A stretch of 64,000 nt of DNA from Epiperipatus broadwayi (taxonomy: Eukaryota > Onychophora > Udeonychophora > Euonychophora > Peripatidae): NCBI GenBank assembly GCA_028023455.1, contig JAQFVV010012394.1, positions 31,588,885 to 31,652,884 of the forward strand. The letters are read 5' to 3'. A program made the translations under genes and the position numbers. Shown here piece after piece: positions 1-12,345 of the stretch (position 1 is the stretch's first letter; the number at the start of each line of letters is the position of its first letter). The notes under the pieces were generated by a model, which saw nothing but the letters and a program-made list of their open reading frames with translations, was not told the origin of the DNA and did no database searches.

Positions 1-1384
1 ACTTTTGTTTAACAGAATTCACTTGATTGATTTTTTATAATTGGTTAATAGCTAAGAATAAATTTTCTATGAACAGAAAACATACCAGCATTTCCCCTTC
101 AAAAAAGTGGACTCTCTGAAGAACTTTAAATATATTTAAATAACAAACAATAAATTTAAATAACTACATACAAAAATAGTTATCAAGTCTACATAAAAAT
201 CATCTACAATAAAATCCAAAAGAGCTATGATTATGATATCATATATGACAAGCATGCTAAGCATGAATAAAAACAAATTTATAAACATATGTCTACCTTT
301 TCTGTGTTAAATGTCAAAACACTTACATAGTTAACGTTATAATTGGTTGTTGTAATGAAATAAATTTGCTTTTTATTATTGTTGCCATTAGTTACAATAA
401 GTTTTATTATATTGTTAAAAAGTAAAAACAGTGTGATTTTAAAAGTTGAAATAAAATTACAGTCATTTAAACTATGAGATGCCATTTTATCTGAAAAGGG
501 GAGGTATAAAATTTAAATTATATGAAATTTCAAATTAATTTGATTTTTGCACAATAGGCACATACTTAACAAGGTACTGAGAGGGGCACCTGTTCAATTT
601 AAAAATTAATATGAAATTAAGGCATTTGAAAATTGATAATAACATAAAATATCACTTATATCCATTGAGAGATTAAAGCTTGATATCCAATTATTGTTTA
701 TATAATGAATGTCTAGAATATTTATTCAATATTTACAGTCTGACAGATGTGTATGCCTAATAGATGTGAATTCTTCTTCATTGTATCTATTAGAGAGGCT
801 TTTCCCTTATAATGACAGTTTTATTTTTAAATGTAATAGTAATATTTATGAAGAAATAATCTTTCACTGCACATATAAGAATAATTTGTGCTATAAAGCT
901 TATTAATTTTAATAATCTGTACAAACACATACTTTTTCATATAAATGCTAACTCTTCAGTCAACAAAAATGTTCCCTTTTATTTATCTTCTATATTGTTT
1001 ACAAATAATACATCAATTGTTGATAGACATATGATTATAATAACAGATTTTCATAAAATTTTAGATGCCAATATTAAATGCTGTTTAATGAGATTTTTAA
1101 TGTAATTTTTAATTAGAACTCAACCAAGATCTAATCAAATCAAGCATTCAATTAAAAACAAGATAAGAAAACTGAATTATTTCATCAAATGGCAGCATTT
1201 ATATTAGTCTGATACCTATGAATCAAGAGCGGAACTCCACTTTTAGATAAGCCTAAAAATTTTAATAAGAGGACTTCAGTAAATAATACTTTATCTGTGT
1301 AAAAATTTAATATTAATCATACATATAAAATATTATGGTCATAACAGTTTCTCCTAAGTAAAAATCTAAGAACAGGAGCTTGAA
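1..1384. other. AT-rich intron or intergenic DNA, nothing recognised
   Basis: Low-complexity AT-rich sequence on both strands. No exon of the convertase, RNA gene or element end was recognised. It is presumably the 3' part of a long intron, since the exon at 7609 is internal. Confidence 0.5.
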
Positions 1385-1850
1385 GGTCTAGTCCATGAAT
1401 TCTGACTATCCCACTTCTATTTATTTAAATGGGCATATTAAGGTCCTATATATGAGGTGTCACATTAAAGTCCACATGGGTATACCAACAAAATTGGCAT
1501 CACCAAGACCTTTGAGGATTTCATCATCAGATTGTCAAAAATATAGATGGCTGAAAGGTCAGAGGGTGAAAAAGATGGAAGCCTGTTTATTAAAGTTTGA
1601 ATATTTGCTATCTTAATATAAACTGAGCACTGATTATATATGTGTGTGTGATATAATGATATGAAGCATTTGACAAGTGCTCGTTCAGCATGAAATATTA
1701 TATTGGAGATCATTTATCTTTTTGCATATATGTGGTTACGTGTATCAGTTATATAAGATGGAAGGGAGAGCTTAAGGGAGCTTGAAAGTCTGTATTCAAA
1801 TCCCCTCTAATTAAATATTATAGCTATATAATATGTTTCAGTTTGCATAT
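1385..1850 (+). repeat. Diverged family A element, right half with hammerhead remnant
   Basis: It matches the right half of the palindromic family A element at 24290-24660: the stretch around ttcatcatcagatt, gatggctgaa, gaagcctgtttattaaagt and the end aagtctgtattcaaat. At 1665-1710 the stem II arms GTGC/GCAT, GAAA and ATATTGG of the hammerhead survive, but the CUGAUGA box is lost. This copy is old and probably inactive. Confidence 0.7.
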
Positions 1851-2119
1851 CCAATTTTAATTGGTTGCTTGCTTGGTTACATATATAAAGTTTAATTATT
1901 TAAACACATGTCTCTGAAGAAAGGTTACTGAGACTGAACAAACAAAGGCAAATTGAATAGTTTAATGCATTTTTACAACCTTGATGTAACATTTATCTTT
2001 TTCACTATTCTCCATCATATTACTAACCATTTCTATTACAATAAAGTTATGACCACTATTACATTCTCTCTCTTCATTATCAAACACCTTAATTATCCTT
2101 ATTTTATTCATTCCCTCTT

Positions 2120-2435
2120 TCTCTACCTATACATAATCTATTGTGTCAAATATATTATTTCTAGACCATGTGTATTGTCCCTCATAAATATTTGATAAAT
2201 TCCCAATTCTCAAATTCACTCTTTGACAAGATTCTTTTAAAAACTGACCATTCTTATTATCTACATCATCAATTTCTTCAATATGCCCATTCATATCCCC
2301 TATAACCATTATTCTCTTCCCCTTTTCTTTAAAACTCTGTATATCCTTAACTAGGTATTCATATATGCTACTGTTCCACTCCATTACAGTTTGACTATCT
2401 CCAGTGGCTATATATACTACAGCCACCATCTATTC
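2120..2435 (-). mobile_element. LINE endonuclease domain fragment (tick-type element)
   Basis: About 100 residues on the - strand contain VVYIATGDSQ, IMVIGDMNGHIEEIDD and, near the end, NNIFDTIDYV. This is the C-terminal half of an APE-like endonuclease: GDMNGH holds the Asp/Asn catalytic motif. The style is that of LINEs often annotated as tick transposon. The reverse transcriptase is not attached: the next - strand LINE (3035-4440) lies 5' of it and belongs to another family. Confidence 0.75.
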
Positions 2436-3034
2436 TTGACTTAGTAGCTTCTCTTTCTATTTTTTAAATAATTAAATCTATTCTTTTATTTAATCCTTAC
2501 TTATGTTATCTTCATTTTTATTTTATACCTAATGGTGTCCTTTTTATTTTTTATATAATTAAATCTGTTCTTATTTTTAATCCCTACTAATATAATATTG
2601 GGTTAATAGAAAATAAGATAGATTATATAAATAATAATAACGAAGAACAAAGGAATAATAATAATATAGGTAAAATTAATTACATAAATATAAAGCTAGG
2701 AAATAATTATGCAGTTAAAAATTTAAATAAAGTTATAGGTACAATTAATCAAAAATTTTATAATATAATAAATGTTAGAATAGTTAATAAAAAAATAAAA
2801 ATAAATATTAAAAAATAAATGTATTAGTAATGATAATAAAAATTCAGATAATGCAATAAATGAAATATATTAAATTAATTCTAAAAAGTGTCAAATTAAT
2901 AATATAAAAATAAATTATGTAGGAGAAATTACAATATAAATATGATAGAAATTTGCCAATATATTTACATACATTAGAAATGGGCATGAGTTTGGAAAGG
3001 ATTGTGTAACAATGATACTATTTACAAAAAATAA

Positions 3035-4440
3035 AAAAGATGTAGCCATTCATCATCATCATCAATTATTATCAATCCACTGCATGATGAAGAACTCTCC
3101 AAGTTCAATCCATCTCTGAGCTTTAGCTTCACTTCTCCGCCTCATTCCTGAACACTTTCTTATTTCATCCATCCATCTCACATGTGGTCTCTTTTTGGGT
3201 CTTTTACAATTCCTTGGAATCTGGTTTAAGATTTCAGTTGTCCATCTATTATCATCTCTTTGGCAAAATATGTCCAGCCCAACTCCACTTCAATCTTTTC
3301 ATTTTTTGAATGAGGTCAGTAACACCTGTTTGTTCTCTTACCCATATATTGCATTTTTGATCTTTTATTGTTACTCCCAACACGCATCTCTCCATACTTT
3401 TTTGAATGGTCTGAAGTTTCTGTAATGCTCTTGTATTATGTGTCCAAGTCTCAGATCCATAGGTAAGAACTGGTAAAACACATTTATTAAAAACCTTCAT
3501 TTTCAAACACATAGGCATATTTCCTTTTAGTATCAAGTTATTTTTATCAAAAGCACTCCAACCAAGTTTAATTCTATGATTAATTTTATCCATTATGTTT
3601 CCATCTGTATTAATAATCTGACCAAGGTATTTGTTACTGTTAAATTTCTCTAACTCATCATAATCAATCTTTATTTTCATCTTTTGAAAAAATCCATTAA
3701 ACATTACTTTAGAGGCTATGATTATGGAGTAACAAAACTTTGAAAGCTCTAAGCCTACATAAATTGTTATATAGAAAGGTTTCACTGTAATGCATCAGGG
3801 TATTATTAATTACTTTAGTCTTTTTAACACTTATCTTTAGTCCTACTTTCATCTGATAACTCCTGCAACATTTCCTGCAGCTCTAAAGCATTACTTGCAA
3901 AAACAACTACATCATCCACAAAATCTAAATGACTTAAATAATCTCTATTTACTTTCATTCCTTTAGCTTCCCATTTTAACCCACAAAATACTTCTTGCAG
4001 CACTGCTGTAAAAAGTTTTGGAGATATGGAGTCACCCTGTCTTACACCCTTCTCAATGTTCACTTTTTCAGTATCATTATGTAATCTAATTGTTGCTGTT
4101 GCATTGTTATAAATATTCTTTAAAATATGACAATATCCTGGATCCACTCCTTTATGATCCAATGCTTTGATCACTGAAGAAATGTTTATAGAATCAAATG
4201 CCTTTTCATAGTCTACAAATCCTAAGCATAATGGCAACTCATATTCATTTGTCCTTTCTATAACTTTTCTCAATACCTGGATATGATCTACTGTACTAAA
4301 ACCACTTTTAAATCCAGCTTGTTCTCTTGGTTGGTGGAAATCCAATGTTCTCTGTAGACGAGTTGTAATTATCTTGGTAAAAATTTTGTATAAAACTGAT
4401 AAAAGACTGATAGCCATTATGGATCAAATAAAAGCTTTTA
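3035..4440 (-). mobile_element. RTE-like LINE, 5'-truncated copy 1
   Basis: The - strand encodes reverse transcriptase with QPREQAGFKSGFSTVDHIQV, FVDYEKAFDSI, GVRQGDSISPKLFTA and the active-site box FVDDVVVF (normally FADD). It is broken near 3820-3790 by a 45-base insertion or frameshift at the end of the palm. It resumes as KVMFNGFFQKMKIKIDYDEL, VLPVLTYGSETWT and WSWAGHI. The 3' end runs into a GAT/ATC tail at about 3046-3064, as in the copy at 27.6 kb. RTE-clade LINEs often end in such short tandem tails. It begins around residue LYKIFTKIITTRLQ of the RT; the endonuclease half is missing. Confidence 0.88.
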
Positions 4441-5077
4441 AAAAGACGGGGTTTAAAACAGCGTGCTTATATAAGTAATCTTTAGTTTGAAAAGTTGTTA
4501 TATCAAATTTTATTTTTTTAAATAATGAAAGTGTTACAAAGATGATATATATATATATATTTGGAAAAAAAAGTTTAAAATATATTAACTCAATTTGTAT
4601 TTAAAAAATCACACTCATCTGTTATTGAACTTTTAATTACATTTTTTGGTTATTTTAATTTTTTAAAGCATTAGACATATAAAAATTAAATATATTTTAT
4701 TTTTATTAATAAAAATATCATTGAAATAAATAGAAACACATTTGCAATGTAAAGATAAGCTTTCAAATTAAATTCAAATTTATCTTTTTTCCTGTCAAGC
4801 ATAATGGGGAAGATCTCATTGTTCTACCTGAGAAATAAATAAATTCAACCTATTTATTATCTGATTAAACCTGACATCTACATCCATAAATTAATACTGA
4901 AGTATCAGCTTGTTATTTTTTATAAATAAACTTTTAACTGAAGACCAAATGTTAAAAAATTGACTGTTATTAAAGTAACATCAATCTGAATTAATGTTGG
5001 AATACACAAAGTAAAAGGGCAAGTTATGCTCTATTAGAATCCACAATTAACAGTGAAAAGATTAACATTTAGTCAAG

Positions 5078-5182
5078 CGTTGTTAGCCGAGAGGTCAGCG
5101 CAGCAGCCTTGCAAGCAAGCAGTTGGTTGCAGACGGTTGTTGCGAGTTCCCCTCCCGGCCGATGTTATGACATATGAAAAAA
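5078..5182 (+). mobile_element. tRNA-derived SINE, type 2, with A tail
   Basis: This is an isolated GC-rich block. It has a box A-like segment (ttagccgagaggtcagcgc), a box B-like segment (gttgcgagttcccc), ends cccggcc, and is followed by an A-rich tail at about 5174-5185. The order and spacing fit a tRNA-derived pol III promoter. It is not a functional tRNA because I could not close a full cloverleaf. It is much less decayed than its surroundings, so it probably inserted recently. Confidence 0.65.
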
Positions 5183-5864
5183 AAAAGATTAACAATTATT
5201 GACCGTTACACAAATATTAATTTGCAAATAATATCAAACTATTCTTATCCAAACACTTTTATTAAATTTTTATCACCCTGCATTTAAAAAGACCAATAAA
5301 TCTTATACTTACCCATTATGATTTTTAGGTAAAGATCTTCGGTGAACTGTTTACGATTGAATGTTTAAAAGCTGTTTGTTTTTGTAACCATGAGTTGTTA
5401 AATATAGTACCTTAGACTGAAGAGCTGTCTAATAATTTCTTTTTAGATGATACAATAAAAGAAATGCATTATTCATTAAACTATATTTTCTATATTTGTA
5501 TTTATCTTGTAGATAAGAATGACTAAATACTACATTTATCATATATTTTATGATGTCTAGCTGAATTGGTTATGTTATAGCAGGAAATTGTAAATATATT
5601 TAAAATATATAAAAAAATTCATACCTTATCAATCTTGATTAGAACTCCAGATTATGAAAATGATAGAAAGTTTAATCAACAGTAACTATAAGAATGTTCA
5701 AGCATACACACATATGCATTCACTTTTATCATTTTTACTTCATTTTAAACATCTATCTTAAATTGATTAAAATTGTGTAGATTATAACAGTATAGAGATA
5801 TTTTACTGTAGACATGAGAGTTCAGATTTCATCATCTTAGATTCATCATCATCATAATCATGAG

Positions 5865-7095
5865 GTACATTGTCAGATCAAAGGCTCCTCACTAATGAAA
5901 GCCACAAACCAGAAAATAGTCTAGTGATATTAATTAAAAAGCACTGGATAGACTTCAATGAAAAATCTTCTAATACCTACTGATTACTATGATTTGCACT
6001 ATGTGGCACTTCTATTTGGAGGAATTTGCTACTGTGTATTCATTGTGTAAGCATAAAAAATGATGGTAATGTTATGTTTTTAATCACTTAATACCTACCC
6101 TGGCCAGAGAATGATGATGACTATGATTATTCAAAAAACAAATGCACCAAAATACTGAACTGGGTTTAGATTTGTATGATTACACAAGTGAATAATTTTG
6201 AATTGAAAATATTATTTTTATTGCAGGATCATAGTTTTATAGTTAACTAAAGAGGTAGCATGTGGCTATTGGAGGGTGGCATTAGATGCAAAAATCTAGG
6301 TGCAGTGTTCTCAGATCCAAGGTTCCTCACTGATGAAGGCCACAAGCTAGAAACTAGTCAGGCCATATTAAATGAGTAGGCACTTAGTATGAATTTTATT
6401 GCACAAATCTTCTGGCAACCATAGATTACTATGATTTATATTGTTTGACACTTCTATATGGAGAGAGTTGCTATTGTTATATCTATTCGTATTAAATGCA
6501 ACTATTTAGTATTATTAATGTTATTCATTCCCTTTTTGCTTTTCCATATATAATATCTTATCTATAGTTAAAATCTCTATTGGGGCATATATTTTAAATA
6601 CATCAATAAAAACATGTCTCTTTTAGATGTTTTTATTCATGCGTTTAATTAAAATGTCCGTGTTATAAAATAGAAATTCAAAAAGTAGAAGCTCAATTAT
6701 AAACTTAAGAATGTTGAATGTCTATTTTTTGTCACATCAAAATAAAAAATCCAGAAAATGTATAAATACTGAACTGGATTCAGATACATATAACTATATA
6801 AGTGAATGAACTTGGATTGAAAACATTACTGTTTTCATGTTGGGTTCATAGCTTTATAGTTAACTAAAAAGATAAAAGGTTATTGCTCAAGGGTTGCATT
6901 AGGTCAAGATATCTAGGTGCAGTGCTCTCAGATCTACGATTCCTCACTGATGAAGGCCACAAGCTAAAAATTAGACAGGGAATATTGGATGAATAGGGAC
7001 TAGATAGAGATGTTGATACACAAATCTTCTAGCATCCCTTGATCACTATAGTTTGCAGTAGGTGTCACTACTGTTTGGAAAGAGTTTCTACTGTT
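5865..7095 (+). repeat. Family B elements, three copies (one partial), with hammerhead-like cores
   Basis: Three + strand copies lie at about 5865-6045 (partial), 6120-6485 and 6745-7090. Each unit runs from a block near aatactgaactgg through ttatagttaacta and ctaggtgcagtg to a TCCTCACTGATGAAGGC core. It then continues through gcacaaatcttct to gagttgctattgt. Unit length is about 340 bases. The core of each copy folds as a type I hammerhead; see the separate entry at 6324. Confidence 0.82.
6324..6365 (+). ncRNA. Hammerhead-like ribozyme, family B, core intact
   Basis: CTGATGA lies at 6330-6336, followed by a short stem II (GGC, loop CACAA, GCT) and GAAA at 6350-6353. A cleavage triplet GTC ends at 6359. 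In the family, stem I pairs TCCTCA with TGGGGA. Here the 3' strand has drifted to AGGCCA, so this copy keeps the core but has lost stem I. Stem III is only A-U and C-G around the self-complementary ACTAGT, so cleavage would favour a dimer. Confidence 0.5.
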
Positions 7096-7608
7096 TTAAA
7101 AATATACACTATAAGAAAATAAAAATAATATTCTAGTAATAAATTTTGTCCTGACTATACAAACCATAAATACATCAAAGTATAGAAACTATTGACCCCA
7201 TTATTTTCTTTATTTGATAATTTGGTATATTCTGTTTTTTCCATATGTTTCCTTTGAAATCAATAAACATTATTTATTAACATTATTTTTATAATGTAAA
7301 TGTGATCTGCCAATCTCACAAGACACTATGTTCAAAGGTTATATTGTTTATTCATTTTATACGTCCAATCTAACAAAGATATAATTTAATAACAGTGGAC
7401 TCTGTGGTATTATATCCACCAATCTAAACAACCTATTAATTAGTCTTGCGATTTGCAAATGCATTTTAAAAAATTATCTATACTTTCATATATTAAATTA
7501 TTTGTATTATGCTTAATTTAGTTACTACTTCCAAAATATTTTTTATCTCTCTAAATACTTTTTAATCCTTTTTTATATTATAATACTCATTTTATATGAT
7601 TTTTCTAG

Positions 7609-7646
7609 GATTGGAATGGAATCACACAGATATATATCCCAATTAC
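7609..7646 (+). CDS. PCSK1-like: PC1/3-like convertase exon a (38 nt)
   Basis: A 38-nt exon with acceptor ttttctag and donor gtaagt. It encodes (G)LEWNHTDIYPNY, starting two bases into a Gly codon and ending on a codon boundary. In this family this segment follows directly after the catalytic Asp-Asp motif, so the Asp itself should be at the end of the preceding exon. I found no such exon in the 7.6 kb upstream, so that intron is longer than the window allows. Splicing to the next exon gives NY-DRFASFDL without breaking frame. Confidence 0.88.
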
Positions 7647-8194
7647 GTAAGTATTAACAATTTGATAACTTTTCATTTAAATGTAGTAAAACCAAACTTT
7701 TTCTGACAGCCTTATTGAGTATTAAAGATCTTGTGGCCAATTTTATAAATGTTTCAAACAAGCTGTTATTAAATTTAAACTAACGGAATATAATGATATT
7801 AATTGTTTATTAACAGATAATATGATCAAACAATGCTGACATAAAAACCATTTATTGATTGCATTTGAAAATAAACATTTAGTTATATTTTTATTGTATT
7901 TCTTTTATAAATGTGTGTTTTAGTCATTATGAATTTATATTTATATCATTCCAAACTATAAAAAAGAGCAATATGAAAAACACTTTCACATCAAATAAAA
8001 ATTATGAATATTTGTTATTTTTATTATCAGTAATATAATGAAATGAATGCTACATTTATAAACTGTGGCAAAATGAAAGTGAAATCATTTTTGTTATCGT
8101 TATTTTTGTTATCGTTATTATATATAATGAATTATTAATAAACTATAATTACTTTTAAATTGCATTTGAAATAAAGTAATCATCATTAAACATG

Positions 8195-8480
8195 ATTGAA
8201 TGCAAAAAAGTAGGTCTCACATGCATGTGATGTGATGGACTGTAACTTCTCCTTAAATGAAGTCAGGAATCTCTCATTAACAATGCCCAGAGAAACTTGT
8301 TAGCCATTTTACCTTCCCTTTCCATTCCCCACCCTAAGTTTTTTTCATAATTTGCTCTATCCCATTTCCAGAACATAATCTTTGTCAACTCCATAGCCTT
8401 CATATCTAAATCCACCTTATCTTTTCCCATACATATAAACCAATAACCCACTTTCTGTATAATCACTTTGTTCATATTTA
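8195..8480 (-). mobile_element. 3' end of tick-type LINE, inverted relative to 8820-11525
   Basis: The - strand reads DLDMKAMELTKIMFWKWDRA, NYEKNLGWGMEREGKMANKF then LWALLMRDS. This matches the + strand at about 11320-11490, where the element ends with AMELTKII, REKYGKNL and EMERQDKVANRFLW. It is a separate 5'-truncated insertion of the same LINE family. It lies tail-out to the left of the longer copy. Confidence 0.75.
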
Positions 8481-9467
8481 TTCTTTCATAACTTTATTAT
8501 TTGTACTCTTTCTGTTTTTATTTTTTTTATTTTTAAGTGTCCCCATCTTTTGATAAAAAGTGTAACTAAAATTTAAACATTCCTCAAATTGAATATGTAA
8601 ATTACATAACAGATTATAGTATTAACAGGGGAAAATATTGTGAGTGTGTGGTGTCTTTTAAAATCTAATTTTAATCTCCTTCATTATCATCAGGAATTCA
8701 GAAGTAAATGTTAATCTCTTAAATGCTGTTCCCATGCAAGCATCTTGTCTAAGAATCTATATCAACACCTTTATTTTCAGTGTTGATAGACTTATTTTTG
8801 TAAAAAGAGAAAAAAGAAACTGAACTAGTATACCATGGAAGAGTTGGTTGGGAATGAATATAAGAACTGGTGTGAAATAGAAAAAGTAGCAAATAGGGTT
8901 TTAGTGAGAATGTTGAGAAGAATAAATGTAATAGAAAAGTGAGAGTTAGTAAGTGTAAAAGACAGGGGAAAAGTATGCAGAGAATATAAGTGTACTATTA
9001 AAAACAAGAAAAGGAAAAAAGAGGTTAAATAGGAAAAGTATTTAAAAAAAAGGAAGTTGACCAAAATAAACATTTATAGAGAGAGAATAAAATTAAATAG
9101 TAAATTGTTGAAGGATGTAAATAAATGTGGAAGAGATGGGAGTAAAACTTTTGGTAAATATATTAAAATAAAGAATGTAGGGGAGAGAAAAATAGTATTA
9201 CTAGATAATGAGGGTATAGAGGATAGCTCTAAAGAAGAACTAGAAAAAATCTTAAATAAGTATGTAATGGATATAGAAAAGATGCTTGATGTGAAAGACA
9301 GAATGATAACAAACATAAATACATATAATAATGAAAATATTAGGGTTTATAGGAAATGAACTGAATGAGGTAGGGATAAAATTGTAAAGTGGAAAGCCAA
9401 GGGATTTAAATGGATGGGCAGTGAAGATGGTGTTGAACTCAGAGCATAGGGCAATATTAAACCATAA

Positions 9468-9563
9468 GTTAACATGGAAGAGAGATATTCTGGATAGTTA
9501 GGTCAACCTATTATCATGTTAAAATAAGTTAACATGGAAGAGAGATCTTCTGGATAGTTGGGT
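9468..9563 (+). repeat. Local tandem duplication inside LINE
   Basis: The block starting taagttaacatggaagagag with ttctggatagtt occurs twice, about 60 bases apart (9467 and 9527). It is a short duplication inside the decayed LINE. Confidence 0.8.
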
Positions 9564-10954
9564 AATATGAAAGGATGACAACTATTTAGAGCAAAGGGTA
9601 AGGATCATAGAAAATTGAGTAATTATGTACCAATAGCAGTAAACTTAGTGTTATACAAAGTTTTTGCATATATGATTGTTGGAAGGGCTGCAAAATCGAT
9701 GGGAGAAAATAATATAGTGGGAGAAATGAAAGGATGCTTTTAATCAGATAAGCATATAGGAGATAGTTTATTTATAGTTACACAACTTATAGATATGAGT
9801 AGAAATATATGTAGACAGTTATTTATGGTTTGTATAGATAGAGAAAAGGTAAATGATAGAGTAAATAAAAGCATATTATAGGTAAATTTAGTAAATTTTG
9901 GAATGGATGGAACTTTAGTGGATCTTATTAAGAGATTGTATGAAAATAATTACTATACATATCAATTAGGAAGTACAGAATTATTTAAAGTTAAAAATGA
10001 GATGTAACTAAGGCAAGGATGTCCTATGTCACCTATTTTGTATTTGTTGCATTTGAGAGAAATGGAGAGAACAATAGAAAGACTAGGAAGATGGACAGAG
10101 ATACCATTAATAGGCAACAGAGTATATACATTATTGGGTCTTTTATTTGCAGATGATGTTTTCTTGAGCACAGAAGAAGGGAAGATATGGAAGTTATGCT
10201 GAGGACATGCATAAGGATGGGTAAAGAGATGGGATTAAATTTAGTGAAGAAAAATCAAAAATAATGATGATTAATACTGGTGAAAGAGAAGACAAATAAT
10301 TTTTATTGGGGGATATATAAAGTTAAATGTTGTGATTAGGTATAACTATTTAGGAATTGTTTACATAATCAGAGAAATTGCTTGGATTTATGGGAGAAAA
10401 AATTGATAAAATGCAGCAAAGAAAAAAAAGGGACTGATAAAGAAATTAACAGTGTTTTCATATAATAAATATGATGTAGCTAGAATTGTATGGAAGGGAG
10501 TGGCAGTAGCAGAGTTAACATATGGTAATGATACATTATGTGTAAGTAAATGGATGTTAGATTACTTAGAAAGAGTACAAAGAGAAGTAGGAATACATGC
10601 ATTAGATGCAGATGTGTGGGTGGCAAAAGAATCAATTCAAGGAGACATGGGATGGTCAACCTTTTATATAACAGATGCAAAAAGCAAAATGAAAATATTT
10701 TTTTATCACTAATAAGAGAATAGTCAAAATAGTATGTAATTAGATCAAGTATGCAACAAGATAGGAGAAGAAGCTGGTATGGTATGCAGAAGATTTGGAT
10801 AAAGAATTTATCTCAGTATACTTGTACAAAAGGTGGGATGATTGTGTTAGAAGAATTGTTGAGTGTTATATGGTAAGGAATAAAATAGAAGAGTAGATAG
10901 ATTAATAAAAAATAGGGAGTTAGAGAGATGGAGAATTAGTATGGAGATAAAAAG

Positions 10955-10958
<4 letters not shown>

Positions 10959-11016
<58 letters not shown>
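10959..11016. repeat. (TA)n microsatellite
   Basis: About 29 uninterrupted TA units inside the 3' part of the tick-type LINE. Confidence 0.98.
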
Positions 11017-11019
<3 letters not shown>

Positions 11020-11772
11020 GTGAAAAGAATGTTGGGTGCAAGTTAATTTATGATAATAACAAGGAAAGTAGTTTACTGTTTAAGGCTTGAACAGGATATT
11101 AGCAACAAGGGAATATACACATAAATGGAATAATGTAGGTGATTTAGTTTGCAAGTTGTGTAAGGAAGGCAAAAAAATATTAGACATCAATTAATTAAAT
11201 GTAAATGCTTGCAAATAGAAAGGAAAAAAAATAATGAAGTTGTGGGAAAATCAATATAAACAAAGGGATTGTATAAAGGTGGGTTCTTAGTTTTTGTGCT
11301 GCATTTGGAAAAAGATGATGGAGACTTATATATAAAGGCCATGGAGTTGACAAAGATTATATTATCTAAATAGCATGGAGCAGGATAGAGAAAAATATGG
11401 GAAAAACTTAGAGCAGGGAATGGAAAGGCAAGATAAAGTGGCTAACAGGTTTCTATGGCCATAGTAGCTGAGAGATTCCTGACTGTGATAAAGGAGAAGT
11501 CACAGTGCATTTTATCATCATCATCATTTCAATGCTTTTGTAATCTTAAAATCAGAGTAAAGGTATTTACATTTATGGACTGACATGTAAGGTTTACTAT
11601 TAAATTGTTTGCGTAAAAAAATTTGGTCAAAATTATTACTGTTTAAAAAAAATAAGAATTTTTAAAATGAAGACATATCTGGAATAAAAATAACTTTTAA
11701 TACGTTTAACTTATAATAAATTTAATCATGAATAAAAATATTACTATTATTTTTTTTTTTTGTTTATTTTAG

Positions 11773-11849
11773 GACCGATTTGCAAGCTTTGACCTCAATG
11801 ATAATGACCCTGATCCAATGCCAAGATATGACTACTCAGATGAAAACAG
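11773..11849 (+). CDS. PCSK1-like: PC1/3-like convertase exon b (77 nt)
   Basis: Acceptor tgtttattttag after a T-rich tract; donor gtatta. It encodes DRFASFDLNDNDPDPMPRYD followed by YSDEN and two bases of an Arg codon. The acidic run NDNDPDP is the conserved calcium-binding region found in kexin-type proteases between the catalytic Asp and His. It ends in phase 2 and the next exon supplies the last base of Arg. The donor is followed at once by a TA/TG repeat. Confidence 0.92.
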
Positions 11850-12224
11850 GTATTATATATATGTGTGTGTGCGTGTGTACTGAAATTAACGCAATCCTTA
11901 AACATACTAAGGGTAAAGATATATAAAAGATGAGCAATCCTTACCCTAAATTTTTGATAAAACCTTTCTTCATCATTTGGCTGATTCTTGTCCACACATT
12001 TTTTTATTATCATATGTTTTAAGCCATGTATTAAATTTATCTGTCTTGTTATTTATTATAAATATTCTGCTTTATCAAAAAAAGAAGGAGGATTTATATT
12101 CTGAAATTGATAACCATGCCAGCTAAAAATTACTGGGAACACAGACTGATAAAGAACTTGATTTTTGAACCCTAGTTAGTAAATCCCAATTTTTATTGGT
12201 TGCATTTAAAACATTAAATTTATT

Positions 12225-12345
12225 CTTTGCATGGAGGGGAACGATGTAAAATGTAAGGTAAAAGAGGCATGCTTTATAGTAGATGATGCCAATGCCATCT
12301 ATCGGAAGAAATCCTTCTTTTCTATTTCTAAAAAATGAGTCATTG
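12225..12345 (+). mobile_element. PLE GIY-YIG C-terminal fragment
   Basis: The + strand reads KCKVKEACFIVDDANAIYRK followed by KSFFSISKK. It aligns with KRKIKEAYFIVSDNNAINRR and FSISRKWTN in the PLE fragment at 21.4-21.8 kb. This is the end of the GIY-YIG endonuclease region of a Penelope-like element. It is heavily truncated. Confidence 0.65.

Larger units (their letters stand above)
8820..11525 (+). mobile_element. Tick-type LINE, decayed reverse transcriptase copy
   Basis: On the + strand, broken frames give NYVPIAVNLVLYKVF (9616 on), VCIDREKVNDRV, LRQGCPMSPILYLL (10009 on), GLLFADDVFLSTEEG (10137 on) and IWKGVAVAELTYGNDTLCVS (10489 on). The last runs on to YLERVQREVGIHALDADVWV and QGDMGWSTF. 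These are RT motifs B, C and the thumb/connector of an LINE type widely annotated in ticks. Box C is FADD. Many stops and frameshifts make it inactive. The 3' end is near 11510 in a TCA/ATC tail. The 5' part, about 8820-9350, is lysine-rich and continues the element in one open stretch (9057-9359). Confidence 0.82.

Noticed and set aside
5078-5182. Functional tRNA gene
   Set aside because: A and B boxes are present, but acceptor and anticodon stems could not be closed and an A tail follows; a SINE fits better.
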